This document shows positions 1-8,700 of a stretch of DNA of 64,000 nucleotides, one piece after another; position 1 is the first letter of the stretch; each line of letters opens with the position of its first letter. A program made the translations under genes and the position numbers. Origin of the DNA: Armatimonadaceae bacterium (lineage in GTDB: Bacteria > Armatimonadota > Armatimonadia > Armatimonadales > Armatimonadaceae). The stretch is taken from NCBI GenBank assembly GCA_030446525.1, contig JAUJNC010000010.1, forward strand, positions 1 through 64,000, in the 5' to 3' direction. The notes beneath the pieces were generated by a model, which did no database searches, was not told the origin of the DNA, and saw only the letters and a list, made by a program, of their open reading frames with translations.

Positions 1-1211
1 TCCGCGGGCGCGCCGCTTGCGTGCAGGCTCACTTCGGGGTGGATCCATTCGAGCGGCCGTGCCAGAAGGGAAAGCAGAACCGTCTGCCGTCCCTCGACTG
101 CCTGCCGCACCGCCTCCTCGAAGTCGAGGCAGAGCGGGTCGGCCAGCGGCACGATCTCGCCCCGCTCGGCCCGCCCGGCGAGGTTTTTGGTGACCGTCTC
201 GATATCGCGCTCGGCGTGCGAGCGCATCTGACTCGGCTCGTCGAGGATGACGAGCGCGTCGTCGGGCAGATAGTCGAAGGCGCAGCCGGCGTCGGGGTGC
301 AGCAGCGCCAGGTAGCGCTCGATGCCGGGGAAGTAGACGGCGTGCTCCAGGCGCGTGACGTCGTTCTCCGCCGACTCGCGCAGCCGCTCGATGCGCTCCT
401 TGTTCTCGCCGGCCCGCTGCATCTCGGCCAGGCGCATCTCGGTCTGCTTCCGGAGCGCCGCCGCCGCCCGGGCCATGTTCTCGCGCGTGTAGGCGACCTC
501 GTGCGCCGCGACCAGGGTCACGGACTCTATTTTGCCGTCCGATCGCTGCGTTTCGCGGTCGAAGGGCCGGATGCTTTCGATGTCATCGCCGAACAGGTCG
601 ATGCGCACCGGCTGGTCGGCGTCGCCGGGGAAAACGTCGAAGATGTCGCCGCGCCGCGCGAACGACCCGGGCAGGTTCACCTGCTCCTCGCGCGAGTACC
701 CGAACGCGGTCAGCCGCGCCGCGAGGGCGTCCAGGTTCACCGCATCCCCGACCGAGAGCGTTATCCGCCGCGCCTTGATCGCCGCGGGCGGCGGCGCCTT
801 CTGCAGGATCGCCGCGACCGGGGCGACGACGTTCCCCCGCTCGCCGCCCGCGAGCGCGGTCAGCGCCGCCACGCGCCGCCCCGCCCGCCCCACGTCCCGC
901 CCGCTCTCCTCGTCGTCCAGGAGCAGCGGCAGCGACGACGCCAGCAGGCGCGGCGCCTGCCCGGGCGGCAGGAACCGCCCCAGGTCCTCGGTCAGGCGGG
1001 CCGCCTGCTCGTCCGTGTAGGTCACGACCAGCAGCGGCTTGCCGGTATCCCACGCCAGCCGCGCCAGCAGCCACCCCTTCGCGGCGAGCGGCACCCCTTC
1101 CAAAAGCACAGAACGGCGACCCTGGCGCAGGGCATCCTCCGTCTGCGCCAGGGTCGCCCATCCGTCCGCAAGGGACAACAGCCCAGGTAGGGGATCTTGG
1201 TGAATACTCAT
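1..1211 (-). CDS. mfd: Transcription-repair coupling factor Mfd, N-terminal part (continues beyond window)
   Basis: The reading frame is open from ATG at 1211 to the window edge, about 403 codons. Mfd removes stalled RNA polymerase and recruits UvrA to damaged template strands. The translation begins MSIHQDPLPGLLSLADGWAT, runs through the UvrB-like region (AKGWLLARLAWDTGKPLLVV), the characteristic RRGDIFDVFPGDADQPVRID block with FGDDIESIRPFD, and LPDDALVILDEPSQ. The full protein is normally about 1,100-1,200 residues, so the RNAP-binding and helicase domains lie outside the window. No frameshift is seen in this part. It is chromosomal backbone bordering the defence island. Confidence 0.9.
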   Translation of the reverse strand, partial: MSIHQDPLPGLLSLADGWATLAQTEDALRQGRRSVLLEGVPLAAKGWLLARLAWDTGKPLLVVTYTDEQAARLTEDLGRFLPPGQAPRLLASSLPLLLDDEESGRDVGRAGRRVAALTALAGGERGNVVAPVAAILQKAPPPAAIKARRITLSVGDAVNLDALAARLTAFGYSREEQVNLPGSFARRGDIFDVFPGDADQPVRIDLFGDDIESIRPFDRETQRSDGKIESVTLVAAHEVAYTRENMARAAAALRKQTEMRLAEMQRAGENKERIERLRESAENDVTRLEHAVYFPGIERYLALLHPDAGCAFDYLPDDALVILDEPSQMRSHAERDIETVTKNLAGRAERGEIVPLADPLCLDFEEAVRQAVEGRQTVLLSLLARPLEWIHPEVSLHASGAPA

Positions 1212-1694
1212 GTAATGGGACCAACCAGTCTATCAGAAACGGTCTTTTCTATATCCGAGGCCGTTGACCTCGCCTGCGGCCTCGACCCTGTCTCCGCCAT
1301 CAAAAGCGGGCGCGACGAAGACGCCGCCATACTGTGGGTTGACAATATCAGAGGCGACAACGGCAATATCTTACCCCTTATGCCTGTCTCAAACAACGGC
1401 GAAAATGGTAAATATATCGGAAATCACAAGGATGATGGTCGGGCCTTCATTTATGGCCGCGTCAGAACCCCCAGGCAGTACGAGCGTGAGTTCCATGGCG
1501 AGGGGTGGTCTATGCGGACTCAGTTCGAACGTTGCATCCGCTACGTCATCTCCCAGAACCTTGACCGGGGAAAGGTACCCTGGCGGTTCTGTATCTTCTC
1601 CGATACTTCCCTGTCGGGCGGCATGCCCACGAACGACGCCACCCTTATCGAGCGCCTCTGGCGGACGGACTCAAGAGAGAAAGGCGCCCCGTGA
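1197..1694 (+). pseudogene. Serine recombinase N-terminal fragment, catalytic Ser replaced by Arg
   Basis: The C-terminal two thirds of this 165-codon frame resemble the resolvase/invertase catalytic domain: FIYGRVRTPRQ, then WSMRTQFERCIRYV, then FCIFSDTSLSGG, matching the family pattern YxRVSTxxQ...SxxxQ...C...SDxxxSG. The nucleophilic Ser of the RVST motif is Arg here (codon AGA at 1464-1466). The frame stops at 1694 without the rest of the domain or a DNA-binding region. Its 5' end overlaps the mfd start, so the true start is probably internal (for example Met near 1381). It lies just outside brxL and is probably the relic of the enzyme that moved the island. Confidence 0.6.
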
Positions 1695-1725
1695 ACAACG
1701 TGCTAAAGGATCTGTATCCGCCCGT

Positions 1726-3754
1726 CTATGCGATAGACAGCGTCTTGAGGATGGCGGTGTGTGGGTCTGAGTAGAACACGGGGTCGACTCGCTCGACAAT
1801 CTCCGCTGGCACCTCCAGGAACTGGCGCTTGTTCTCCACGGGAACGAGGGCGCGCCGAGCCCCGTTCTCCATCCCGATCTGGAGCGGCTCCGACAGCGAA
1901 CGCGCTGCCTTGATGTTGCCCTGAATGCTCAGGTCGCCGAGAATCAAGAGACCGGACAGCACGGCCTGCTTCTTGAGCGCAGAGCAGATGGCGACTACGA
2001 AGCCGATCCCGGCGTTATCGCAGGGCACGCGGTTGGTCAGAAGGTCGATCGCCTCGACGTGGAAGTCCGTCGTGTCGAACGCCTGCGCGATGCCAAGATC
2101 GACTTTGTGACTCTGAAGATAGCCGAATGCCCGCTGAATCGACTCTTTGAGCGCCCCCTCGATGCCGCCGGCGAACGCAGCTTCCCCGTCCCGGAGGCGC
2201 AGCCGACCTCCAGCCGGTACAGGGCGCATCGGGACTGGTCGTCCACCGAGGCGATGTAGACCGAACCAGGCGCGAGCAGGTCGGTGGAGATAAAGGTTGC
2301 GACCACCCTCTTCGGGAACGCCGACGTACCACTCTTCGCCGGTCGTCTGGTCCCGATACGAAGGAGGTCTGGTGGTACTCGAAGCTGCCCATCTTCTTGG
2401 TTGCTCCTTCACCCGGCGGCGTCCTCAGGGCGACATCAACTCCGCGGTCTCCTCCCGCGTCACCTCGCCGTGCGGGTAGATCAGCTTGACCAGGCCGGAA
2501 ACGGTCTTGCGAACGCAGCACATCCCGCGCGTTCGGTGCAAGCCCAACGCGAAGTACCTATCCGCCACCTCGGTGTGGTTGTGCTGGCGCAGGGTCCGCA
2601 GTGCCTCGGCCAGATAATCGACGACGAAGCCGTAGCCGTCTGTGAAGAACTCGACGCGCATCTTCGGCGCCTCCCAGCCGGGCAGGTAGAAATGCAGCCG
2701 GTCCAGGAACGCCATGTCCTCGCGGATGATGGCGGGCAGCGGCGAGAACAGGTGCGACGAACGAACCATAACGTCCACCGGCTGGTTCGTGTTGCCGAAC
2801 AAGGCCATCGAGGCGAAGCCGGACAGGGCGTCCTTGCCGCGAGCGAATGTGCCCGACTCGCGGTAGGTCTTGAGCGTCGTGATGACCCAGGCATCTTCTG
2901 CAGGTCCGCCACCTCGTCGAAGGCGACGCGTCCCAGAGACCGACCAGTCCATCTTTTGAAGCCATGTTATAAAACAGGTTCGCGACGGTCGTGGGGCCGG
3001 TGAGCAGGATCGCGCGTAGGGGAAGGCTCCTGATAGCCGTAGCTCTTGCCGGTGCCGCGCGGCCCCAGCTCGATCATGTTGTAGTTCGCCTCGCACAGCG
3101 GGATCGGGCGCGTCAAGAACGGTAGTTTCAGCCGCCGGTCGAAATGGCTCGGTTCCAGGCCGACGCGCTACGGATCGGGCTCGATCACTCCTCCGTGGTG
3201 AATTCGCCCCGCCCGCCTGGTACGCGCCCAGGTCGAACGTCGCCACCTGGATGGGCTTCCAGGTCGTCAATCCAGGGGCTGCGCTTGCCCGTCGCCGTGT
3301 CGTCGTATTCGTGACGTAGAGAGACCTGCGCCCAGATGCCGCCCATCAGAAGACGGTCGTACTCGCGCACGTAGCGTTCAGGGATGTGGACGAACTTGTG
3401 CCCGAAGCCCACGAATTCCGCCCAGTACTTGTCGTCGTCCGAGAGGTAGCGCACCTTGACCTTGTCGATCAGAGTGTGTTGCCCCTTCTCGCGCACCAGC
3501 GACTGCGCCTTGTTCGCCTCGTCCGGGCGGACGAAGTTCTCCGAGAGCATGGAGTTCACGACCCGCAACCCCGCTTCGATGGCGAACGGGTCGTCGGTGG
3601 CGCAGTACTTGCCGAGCAGGTACTCCAGTACGAAGACCGGCACGTTCGCACCGACTTTGACCTTCCTCACCAGATTCTTGCGGACGACCTTTCCCGCGAA
3701 GACGGAGGTGACTTTGGCCTCGAGCAGTTCGGCGGTTAGCGTCTCGTCGATCAT
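1726..3754 (-). CDS. brxL: BREX protein BrxL (Lon-like ATPase/protease-like), frameshifted
   Basis: BrxL is the last conserved gene of type 1 BREX. Starting at 3754, MIDETLTAELLEAKVTSVFA and VRKNLVRKVKVGANVPVFVL are the typical BrxL N-terminus. The AAA+ part follows in shifted frames (a Walker-A-like GPRGTGKS reading near 3050, then LPAIIREDMAFLDRLHFYLP and GFVVDYLAEALRTLRQ). The C-terminal Lon-protease-like domain (LKESIQRAFGYLQSHKVDLG, PCDNAGIGFVVAICSALKKQ) ends at 1726. Total length, about 675 codons, fits the family. At least four single-base shifts occur (near 3260, 3050, 2900 and 2200). The start overlaps abiEii by 4 bp, so the genes are co-transcribed. Confidence 0.9.
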
Positions 3755-4641
3755 GGCTGCTCCTCTCCAAGAATCAGTGAACCCTGCTCAACATTTGCGA
3801 CGATACCCACCGCTTCGAGAAAGGCGGTCACCCGCTGGTAGGCACCTTGGATTTCGATTTCCCGCTCATCAGGATCAGTGACATCGTTGAAGTCCGCATG
3901 CCAGACCGGCCCGATGGAATCGGTGGATGCGAAGTGTTTGGCGATATAGCCCAACCCCTCGCGGACGATACCATGTCTGCGGTGGGGGAGAAACTCCTGG
4001 GCTATCGCCTCGTACCCTCCGGGGTAGGTTGTCAGGCAGTAAACGATATCGTAGGCGTCCTTCTCCTTCATTCGCTTTTCCAGGGCGATGCCCTTCATCG
4101 CCAGAAAGGGCACGATCGAGGCGACTCGCAGGGTCACGGTATCCTTGGCGCCGCCCGGCAGGGTGCCCTCCAGCGGCACCTCGCGCGCGGGCAGGTCGAA
4201 GGCGAGTTCACAGCCGCGGACCTTTCGGGGCTGCAGGCCTTCCTGGATCTTCTGGTGCTTGTGGCTCTTGCCGGTTCCTTCGTACTCACCGGCGAGCAGA
4301 TCGATCTCGACCTCTACTGACTTCGCTGTCCCGGGGACTGTTACCTCACGAAAGAACTTGTAGGGGTACTGACCTCCCTTCTGATAATAGCCCCGGCCGT
4401 CGAGCAGGTCCTTTATCGTGCGATAACCCGCCGCCTGAAGCTTACGGTGGTCGAGCGCCAGATCCACGTCCATGCTGCCGACGTGCGGCGGCAGCCCGCC
4501 ACTCGCCAGAAGTTCGGGTACCCAGCCGCCGATGACGATGATGTTGTCACGGTAGTCCTGGAGCAGGTGGGTCAGTTCGAGCAGGACGGCTTTGGCGGCG
4601 GCGACCGCCGCCTCCGTATAGTCGTTAGCTCTCATCGGCAT
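3751..4641 (-). CDS. AbiEii-like nucleotidyltransferase toxin
   Basis: This intact 296-residue protein has the nucleotidyltransferase signature: Gly-Gly at 38-39 (VIGGWVPELL), the Asp pair at 58 and 60 (GSMDVDLAL), and a third acidic residue at 112 (VEIDLLAGEY). AbiEii toxins of type IV toxin-antitoxin systems are NTases that block growth on phage infection. Its start overlaps the end of the AbiEi-like gene by 17 bp and its stop overlaps brxL, so the pair forms a translationally coupled insert in the BREX operon. An accessory NTase role within BREX is also possible. The exact nucleotide and target cannot be read from the sequence. Confidence 0.75.
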   Translation of the reverse strand: MPMRANDYTEAAVAAAKAVLLELTHLLQDYRDNIIVIGGWVPELLASGGLPPHVGSMDVDLALDHRKLQAAGYRTIKDLLDGRGYYQKGGQYPYKFFREVTVPGTAKSVEVEIDLLAGEYEGTGKSHKHQKIQEGLQPRKVRGCELAFDLPAREVPLEGTLPGGAKDTVTLRVASIVPFLAMKGIALEKRMKEKDAYDIVYCLTTYPGGYEAIAQEFLPHRRHGIVREGLGYIAKHFASTDSIGPVWHADFNDVTDPDEREIEIQGAYQRVTAFLEAVGIVANVEQGSLILGEEQP

Positions 4642-5764
4642 GGCTTTGGCTCCAAGTAGGCTCGATCTTCTGATGGAATAGGCGCTCAGCGGCCTCTGCG
4701 CCGCGGGCGGGGGCGTGTTGAAGGTCGAGATAGACCTGCAGGGGTGACGCGACCGTTTCCCCGTTTACCTCTTCGCTGCCGAGGAATACGCCCTCGTCAT
4801 AGGGTGTCAGCAGCGTAACATTCGCACCGCTTTTTACCTCTTTGAGCTTCGCTGACCAAGCGATTTCCTCAATGTCGTGTGCGACGTAAGCCGTGGCCTT
4901 GTTGTAGCGGACGAATGCCGCGTGGCGAGCGGCGCCGGAAAAGCCGGTGAAGGCGTACTTCGCGCCCCTGTCACGGCAAGCGGCGGCGATGGCAGCTTCG
5001 GTTTCGGCAGGAGGCTTCAGCGAGTAGAAGTCGCGTGCTTTGCTGCGTCGATAGTCGTATCGCTCTGCCCACTCGGCGAGCAGGGCTTCCGGCCGGGTGA
5101 GGCGGATTCCGTTCCGGTCGGCACGAACCCAGTCGCGTTCCTGGAGCAGCTTCTTCACGTCGGAAGCGGTGCCGAGGCTAATGGCGGCCTCACGGGCAAG
5201 TTCCTGTACCTGCCATGCCCGTCCAGGCTCCCGCATCAGGACACGCAGCGCGCGTTCGGCCTTGGGCGCGAATAGCGTCTTGCGGTTCTGTTCCCGCGTG
5301 AAAGGATTCGGATTCCCCCGGCGCTCGATATAGACGGTGTCAAAGCTGAGGAGGCAGTTCCCGGCCAGATCGACATAGCCGATCCCTTGCTCTCTGCATA
5401 GGTTAGCCGTTTCTTCGCTGATGAAGGGGGCGACGAACACCAGTACAGGCTGGCGTGCCTCGGTATCCTGCTCCTGGAAGAGCCGCCCGTAGTACCGCAA
5501 CTGCTCTAAGGCAGGCCGTGCGACGCCGGGGTACCCGCTACTCTTTAGCTCTGCAATGAGCACCTGCGGGGCGCCTTCCCCTTGCCCGGTCAATAGGAAA
5601 TCGAGCAGAGTATCGAGCTTCACCCCTTGTGGGAGTGTTAGGTTATGATGGACACTGCACAGACGCAGGAACGGAACCGAGCGCAGACAGCTTTCTAACG
5701 CCGCGACCGCTTCCGGATACAGCTCGGCTTCCCTTATTGTACGATCAGTGGGTTCTTGTTTCAC
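4625..5764 (-). CDS. AbiEi-family antitoxin/repressor with N-terminal PD-(D/E)xK-like region
   Basis: The 379-residue protein has two parts. Residues about 45-150 look like a PD-(D/E)xK fold (D55 in LLDFLL, E72-x-K74 in LIAELKSSGYPG, then QGIGYVDLAGN). Residues about 165-225 are a winged helix (ALRVLMREPGRAWQVQELAR, LGTASDVKKLLQ). The C-terminal half matches AbiEi-type antitoxins. AbiEi proteins neutralise AbiEii and repress their own promoter. The annotated start is GTG at 5764, lying inside the left operator arm. An internal start is possible. It is longer than the roughly 200-280-residue AbiEi proteins because of the N-terminal domain. Confidence 0.75.
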   Translation of the reverse strand: MKQEPTDRTIREAELYPEAVAALESCLRSVPFLRLCSVHHNLTLPQGVKLDTLLDFLLTGQGEGAPQVLIAELKSSGYPGVARPALEQLRYYGRLFQEQDTEARQPVLVFVAPFISEETANLCREQGIGYVDLAGNCLLSFDTVYIERRGNPNPFTREQNRKTLFAPKAERALRVLMREPGRAWQVQELAREAAISLGTASDVKKLLQERDWVRADRNGIRLTRPEALLAEWAERYDYRRSKARDFYSLKPPAETEAAIAAACRDRGAKYAFTGFSGAARHAAFVRYNKATAYVAHDIEEIAWSAKLKEVKSGANVTLLTPYDEGVFLGSEEVNGETVASPLQVYLDLQHAPARGAEAAERLFHQKIEPTWSQSHADES

Positions 5765-5887
5765 TATCTCGGCCGGTTTCAGCCAAGGCTGAAACCTATT
5801 ATACTACTGAAAATTGTAATACGCCAAACGAGTTTTCGCAATTAATCCGGTTTCAGACTTGGCTGAAACCGGCCGAGATAGTGAAAC
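5758..5887 (-). promoter_or_regulatory. abiE promoter enclosed by a 39-bp inverted repeat (probable AbiEi operator)
   Basis: Positions 5758-5796 and 5849-5887 are inverted copies; the outer 29 bp are perfect and there is one mismatch over 39 bp. Each arm contains its own smaller palindrome (GGTTTCAGCC, 2 bp, GGCTGAAACC in the left arm). The 52-bp AT-rich spacer holds minus-strand promoter elements: TATAAT at 5803-5798 with TTGGCG at 5827-5822 (18-bp spacing), and an alternative TTGCGA/TACAAT pair (5841-5836, 5818-5813). The outer right arm ends 1 bp from the pglZ stop codon. AbiEi antitoxins are known to bind inverted repeats in their promoters, so this is the likely autoregulatory site. Confidence 0.75.
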
Positions 5888-5888
5888 A

Positions 5889-8700
5889 TTACAAGGAGAT
5901 TGCTAGCTGCACGGTTTCCAGCCGGTTCAATTCCGCGCCGGTCACAGCGTCGAGCAGGTGGATGCTCGCCTCGCCGGTACCCGTCTCGCCAATCAGCATC
6001 AGAGTGACTGTATTCGGCTCCGTGCGGCTGACGCCCGCCTCTCCTTCGGCCAGTTGGTTCTGCACGTCGCGGGTAGCTTCCTCGAAGCCGTAGGAGGCGC
6101 TGACCGGCTCCGAGATCACCCGGTCGCCCGCCCGCACCTCGACGCGGACGCGCGGCGGCACGGTGATCGGGAAACAGCTGGAAGGCCGTGCCGGCGACCT
6201 GCACGGAGCAGAACCGGGTGGTGATCTTATTGCTCTTGCTGCCCAGGCGCAGGCTCCCAAATGATCGGCGCAGACTGCGCCGTGGCGGAGGCGTTGACCC
6301 GGCGCAGCGGGACGAGCGTCAGGGCAGGTACGACGATCTCCTGGGAGACAGCCCGCCGTGGAAATAGGCGGTCGCGCCGCCGCGCGGAAGCCCGCGAAGC
6401 CGAGCGGGACCGTGATCTCCAGGTCGCCCGCCCACCCGAACTCCGAGGCCCACGCCCGCAGGTAGGTGTCCGCACTCGCGCCGCCGCGCCCAATCCAGAC
6501 CCGGCGGTGCAGGTCCACGGTGTCCCCGCCGGGCGGTCGATCTTCATGTCTTCGCCCAGTTCGTCCGCGAATAGATAGCCGTGGTCCGCGGCGCAGACGA
6601 TCGTGTCACTCCCAGGTCCGCGAGCAGGCGGAAAGCGCGGCGGGAGCCTGGTGCAGCATCTCGTCCATCGTGCGCCGGGCGAGCGGGATGTTGTCGCCCT
6701 CGCAGAGCGCATCGATCTCCTGGGAGGTGACAAGGACGAAACCGGCGCGCTTCAGGGCGCTTTTGACTGGACGTCGGCTGCGGCAGGAGCGCGTCCAGCT
6801 TGGTCGCATATCCTTCCACGCCGCACCGGGCTTTGATGTAGTCGAGCAGGTATTTGACGCGCTCGGTCCTGTCGCGCAGGGCCTTGCCGCCGATCTTCAG
6901 GGCGACCTTCCCCTCCGCGCCGGCAACCAGTTCGGTCGCTGCATCCTCCGCGCCGGGCATGAGGGCCGCCATGCCGACCTCCGTGATAGAAGGCAGCGAT
7001 CCCAGCGCCGCTTCGGTAGTCACGGTGAACTCGCCGTCCAGCGTGCGGGCCATTTCGCGCCCCATCTCGTAGCGCAGGGCGTCCACCAGGAAGTAGGCGA
7101 CCTTCTCCCCTCTTCACCGACATGGGGGCGGACTCGCTTGTCGAAAACCTCCCTCTGGCGCAGAGGAAGCGGGGGATGCGCGGCGGCACGGGTGCGGGCG
7201 CGGTGGTAAGCGCGGGTGAAGACCTCCGCCAGTGTCCCGCCGACCTCCATGTACCGCTGGCGGGCGCGGGCGATGAGCTTTTCCAGCGCCTGGTGCGTAC
7301 CGCCCTCCAGGTCGAAATCGAAGTGGTGCCAGCGGCGCTCCATATGCCGGTGGAAGGTGTCCAGGAGGCACCAGGGATCGTCATCCGCGGTGTATTGGAC
7401 CAGGAGGACGCGGCCCGCTCCCCGGCCTGCTCAATGGAATCGGTCGCCGCACGCGCCTGCGGCGGAGGGCCCCCAGGGTCTTCTCGATCCGCGCCGCCTC
7501 ACCCACCACCTCGCCTGCGACGGCAATCAGCGCCCAGCGGGCTTGCGTGGTCCCTTCCTGCGTTGCCCAGAAGCCGCGCTGCCGCTCGCGGGCGTAGTCC
7601 ACCAGGTCGGTGATGCTCTCGTCGGTCGTCGGCGGCATCTCGGTCGCACCCAATAGCGCCTGCTCGACACTCTGCTGCAATTGCCGCTCGATCGCGAGGA
7701 ACGTCTCCACTCCCGCCGCGCCGCCACGCCGGTCGAACGGGAGGGAAACCAGATTCAGTTCCTCCTCGACGCGCCGCGCGTGGTCCGCGTACCTCTCCGC
7801 CAGGTCGCGGCGCAGGCGAAACTCGCGTGCCAGCGCGGCGCAGGCATCAATCTGTGCAGGCTGCTCGGCCCGGGGAACGGCGGAGAGCGCGGTCGGGAAC
7901 GCTCCCTCCGGCAGCGCGGCCCGGAGGTCGGTGACGAGCAGATGGCGCACGAACCGCTGCCGCAGGGCATCCGGTTCTTCGTCCGCCGCGCCGGGCGCGA
8001 GGCCGAAGGCGGCGCGCAGCACGCCCTTCAGCTCCTCCTGCGCCCCGCGCTCGGTGATCTGCGGGTCGATGTCCGGGCGGGTGAGGAAGGCCAGCGCGAT
8101 CTCCTGCGGCTGTCCGGCGTTCTGGTACAGCACGGAGACGACGCCTGTTCCCAGCGTCTCCCCCTGCTCCGCCAGTCCGTCCAGGTCGCCGAGCGACAGC
8201 TTGCCGTGCTCGACCTGCTTCTCGATCGTATACGCTTTCTCCTCGCCGAGCACCTCCCGGACCGCCCCCCGGGCGACGACGGCGAGACGGGTGTTGCGCG
8301 CCGGGGGCTGCTGGCCAGGCCGGACGTACGTGCCCAGTGACTCCAGCTCGACCAAGGCGTCCTGCGCCTCCTGCCGGTCCATCGGAACGTAGACGAGCAG
8401 CAGCGGCGGGTTCACGCCGCAGATCAGGCGCTCCACCTCATGGCGCAGGGCGAAGAAGCGACCGTCGTAGCGGGCGACGGTTGTGCCGCCCGGCAGCATC
8501 TCGGCCCGCAGGGTGGCGTCCTCCGCCAGCCGGTCGGCGACGGCCTGGTACTCGCCGGTCGGGTCGTACCAGACGACGACCTTCTCGTCCTTTATCTGCC
8601 GGGCCAGCAGTTCGATGAGCCGCTTCGTCACGACGCCCGCCCTCACCCCCGGCCCCTCTCCCAATTCTGGGAGAGGGGGGTTTATCATCTCCGTGCTCAC
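5889..8700 (-). CDS. pglZ: BREX protein PglZ (alkaline-phosphatase-superfamily), frameshifted
   Basis: PglZ is the signature protein of BREX. The N-terminal part reads VTKRLIELLARQIKDEKVVV followed by WYDP. The catalytic-type PglZ domain is visible in later frames (VDALRYEMGREMARTLDG, LPSITEVGMAALMPGA, and the metal-site-like AADHGYLFADELGEDMKID). The C-terminus ends NRLETVQLAISL at 5889. About six single-base shifts break the frame (near 7430, 7110, 6780, 6600, 6490 and 6350). The upstream start is GTG at 8700, overlapping the pglX stop as GTGA. A GTG 24 codons further in would skip a repeat-derived N-terminal stretch. Total coding length is about 930 codons, normal for BREX type 1. Confidence 0.9.
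8639..8679. repeat. REP-like palindromic repeat, copy A, inside pglZ 5' end
   Basis: The unit starts GCCCTCACCCCCGGCCCCTC and contains an 11-bp hairpin (CCCCTCTCCCA / TGGGAGAGGGG, 4-nt loop). A longer relative lies at 27190-27267. It is translated in pglZ as NPPLPELGEGPGVRAG, between the GTGA-overlap start and the conserved PglZ N-terminus. Confidence 0.8.

Noticed and set aside
1726..8700. Reading brxL and pglZ as truly inactivated BREX genes
   Set aside because: Essential genes in the same window show the same kind of single-base breaks, so sequence error is the simpler explanation until reads are checked.
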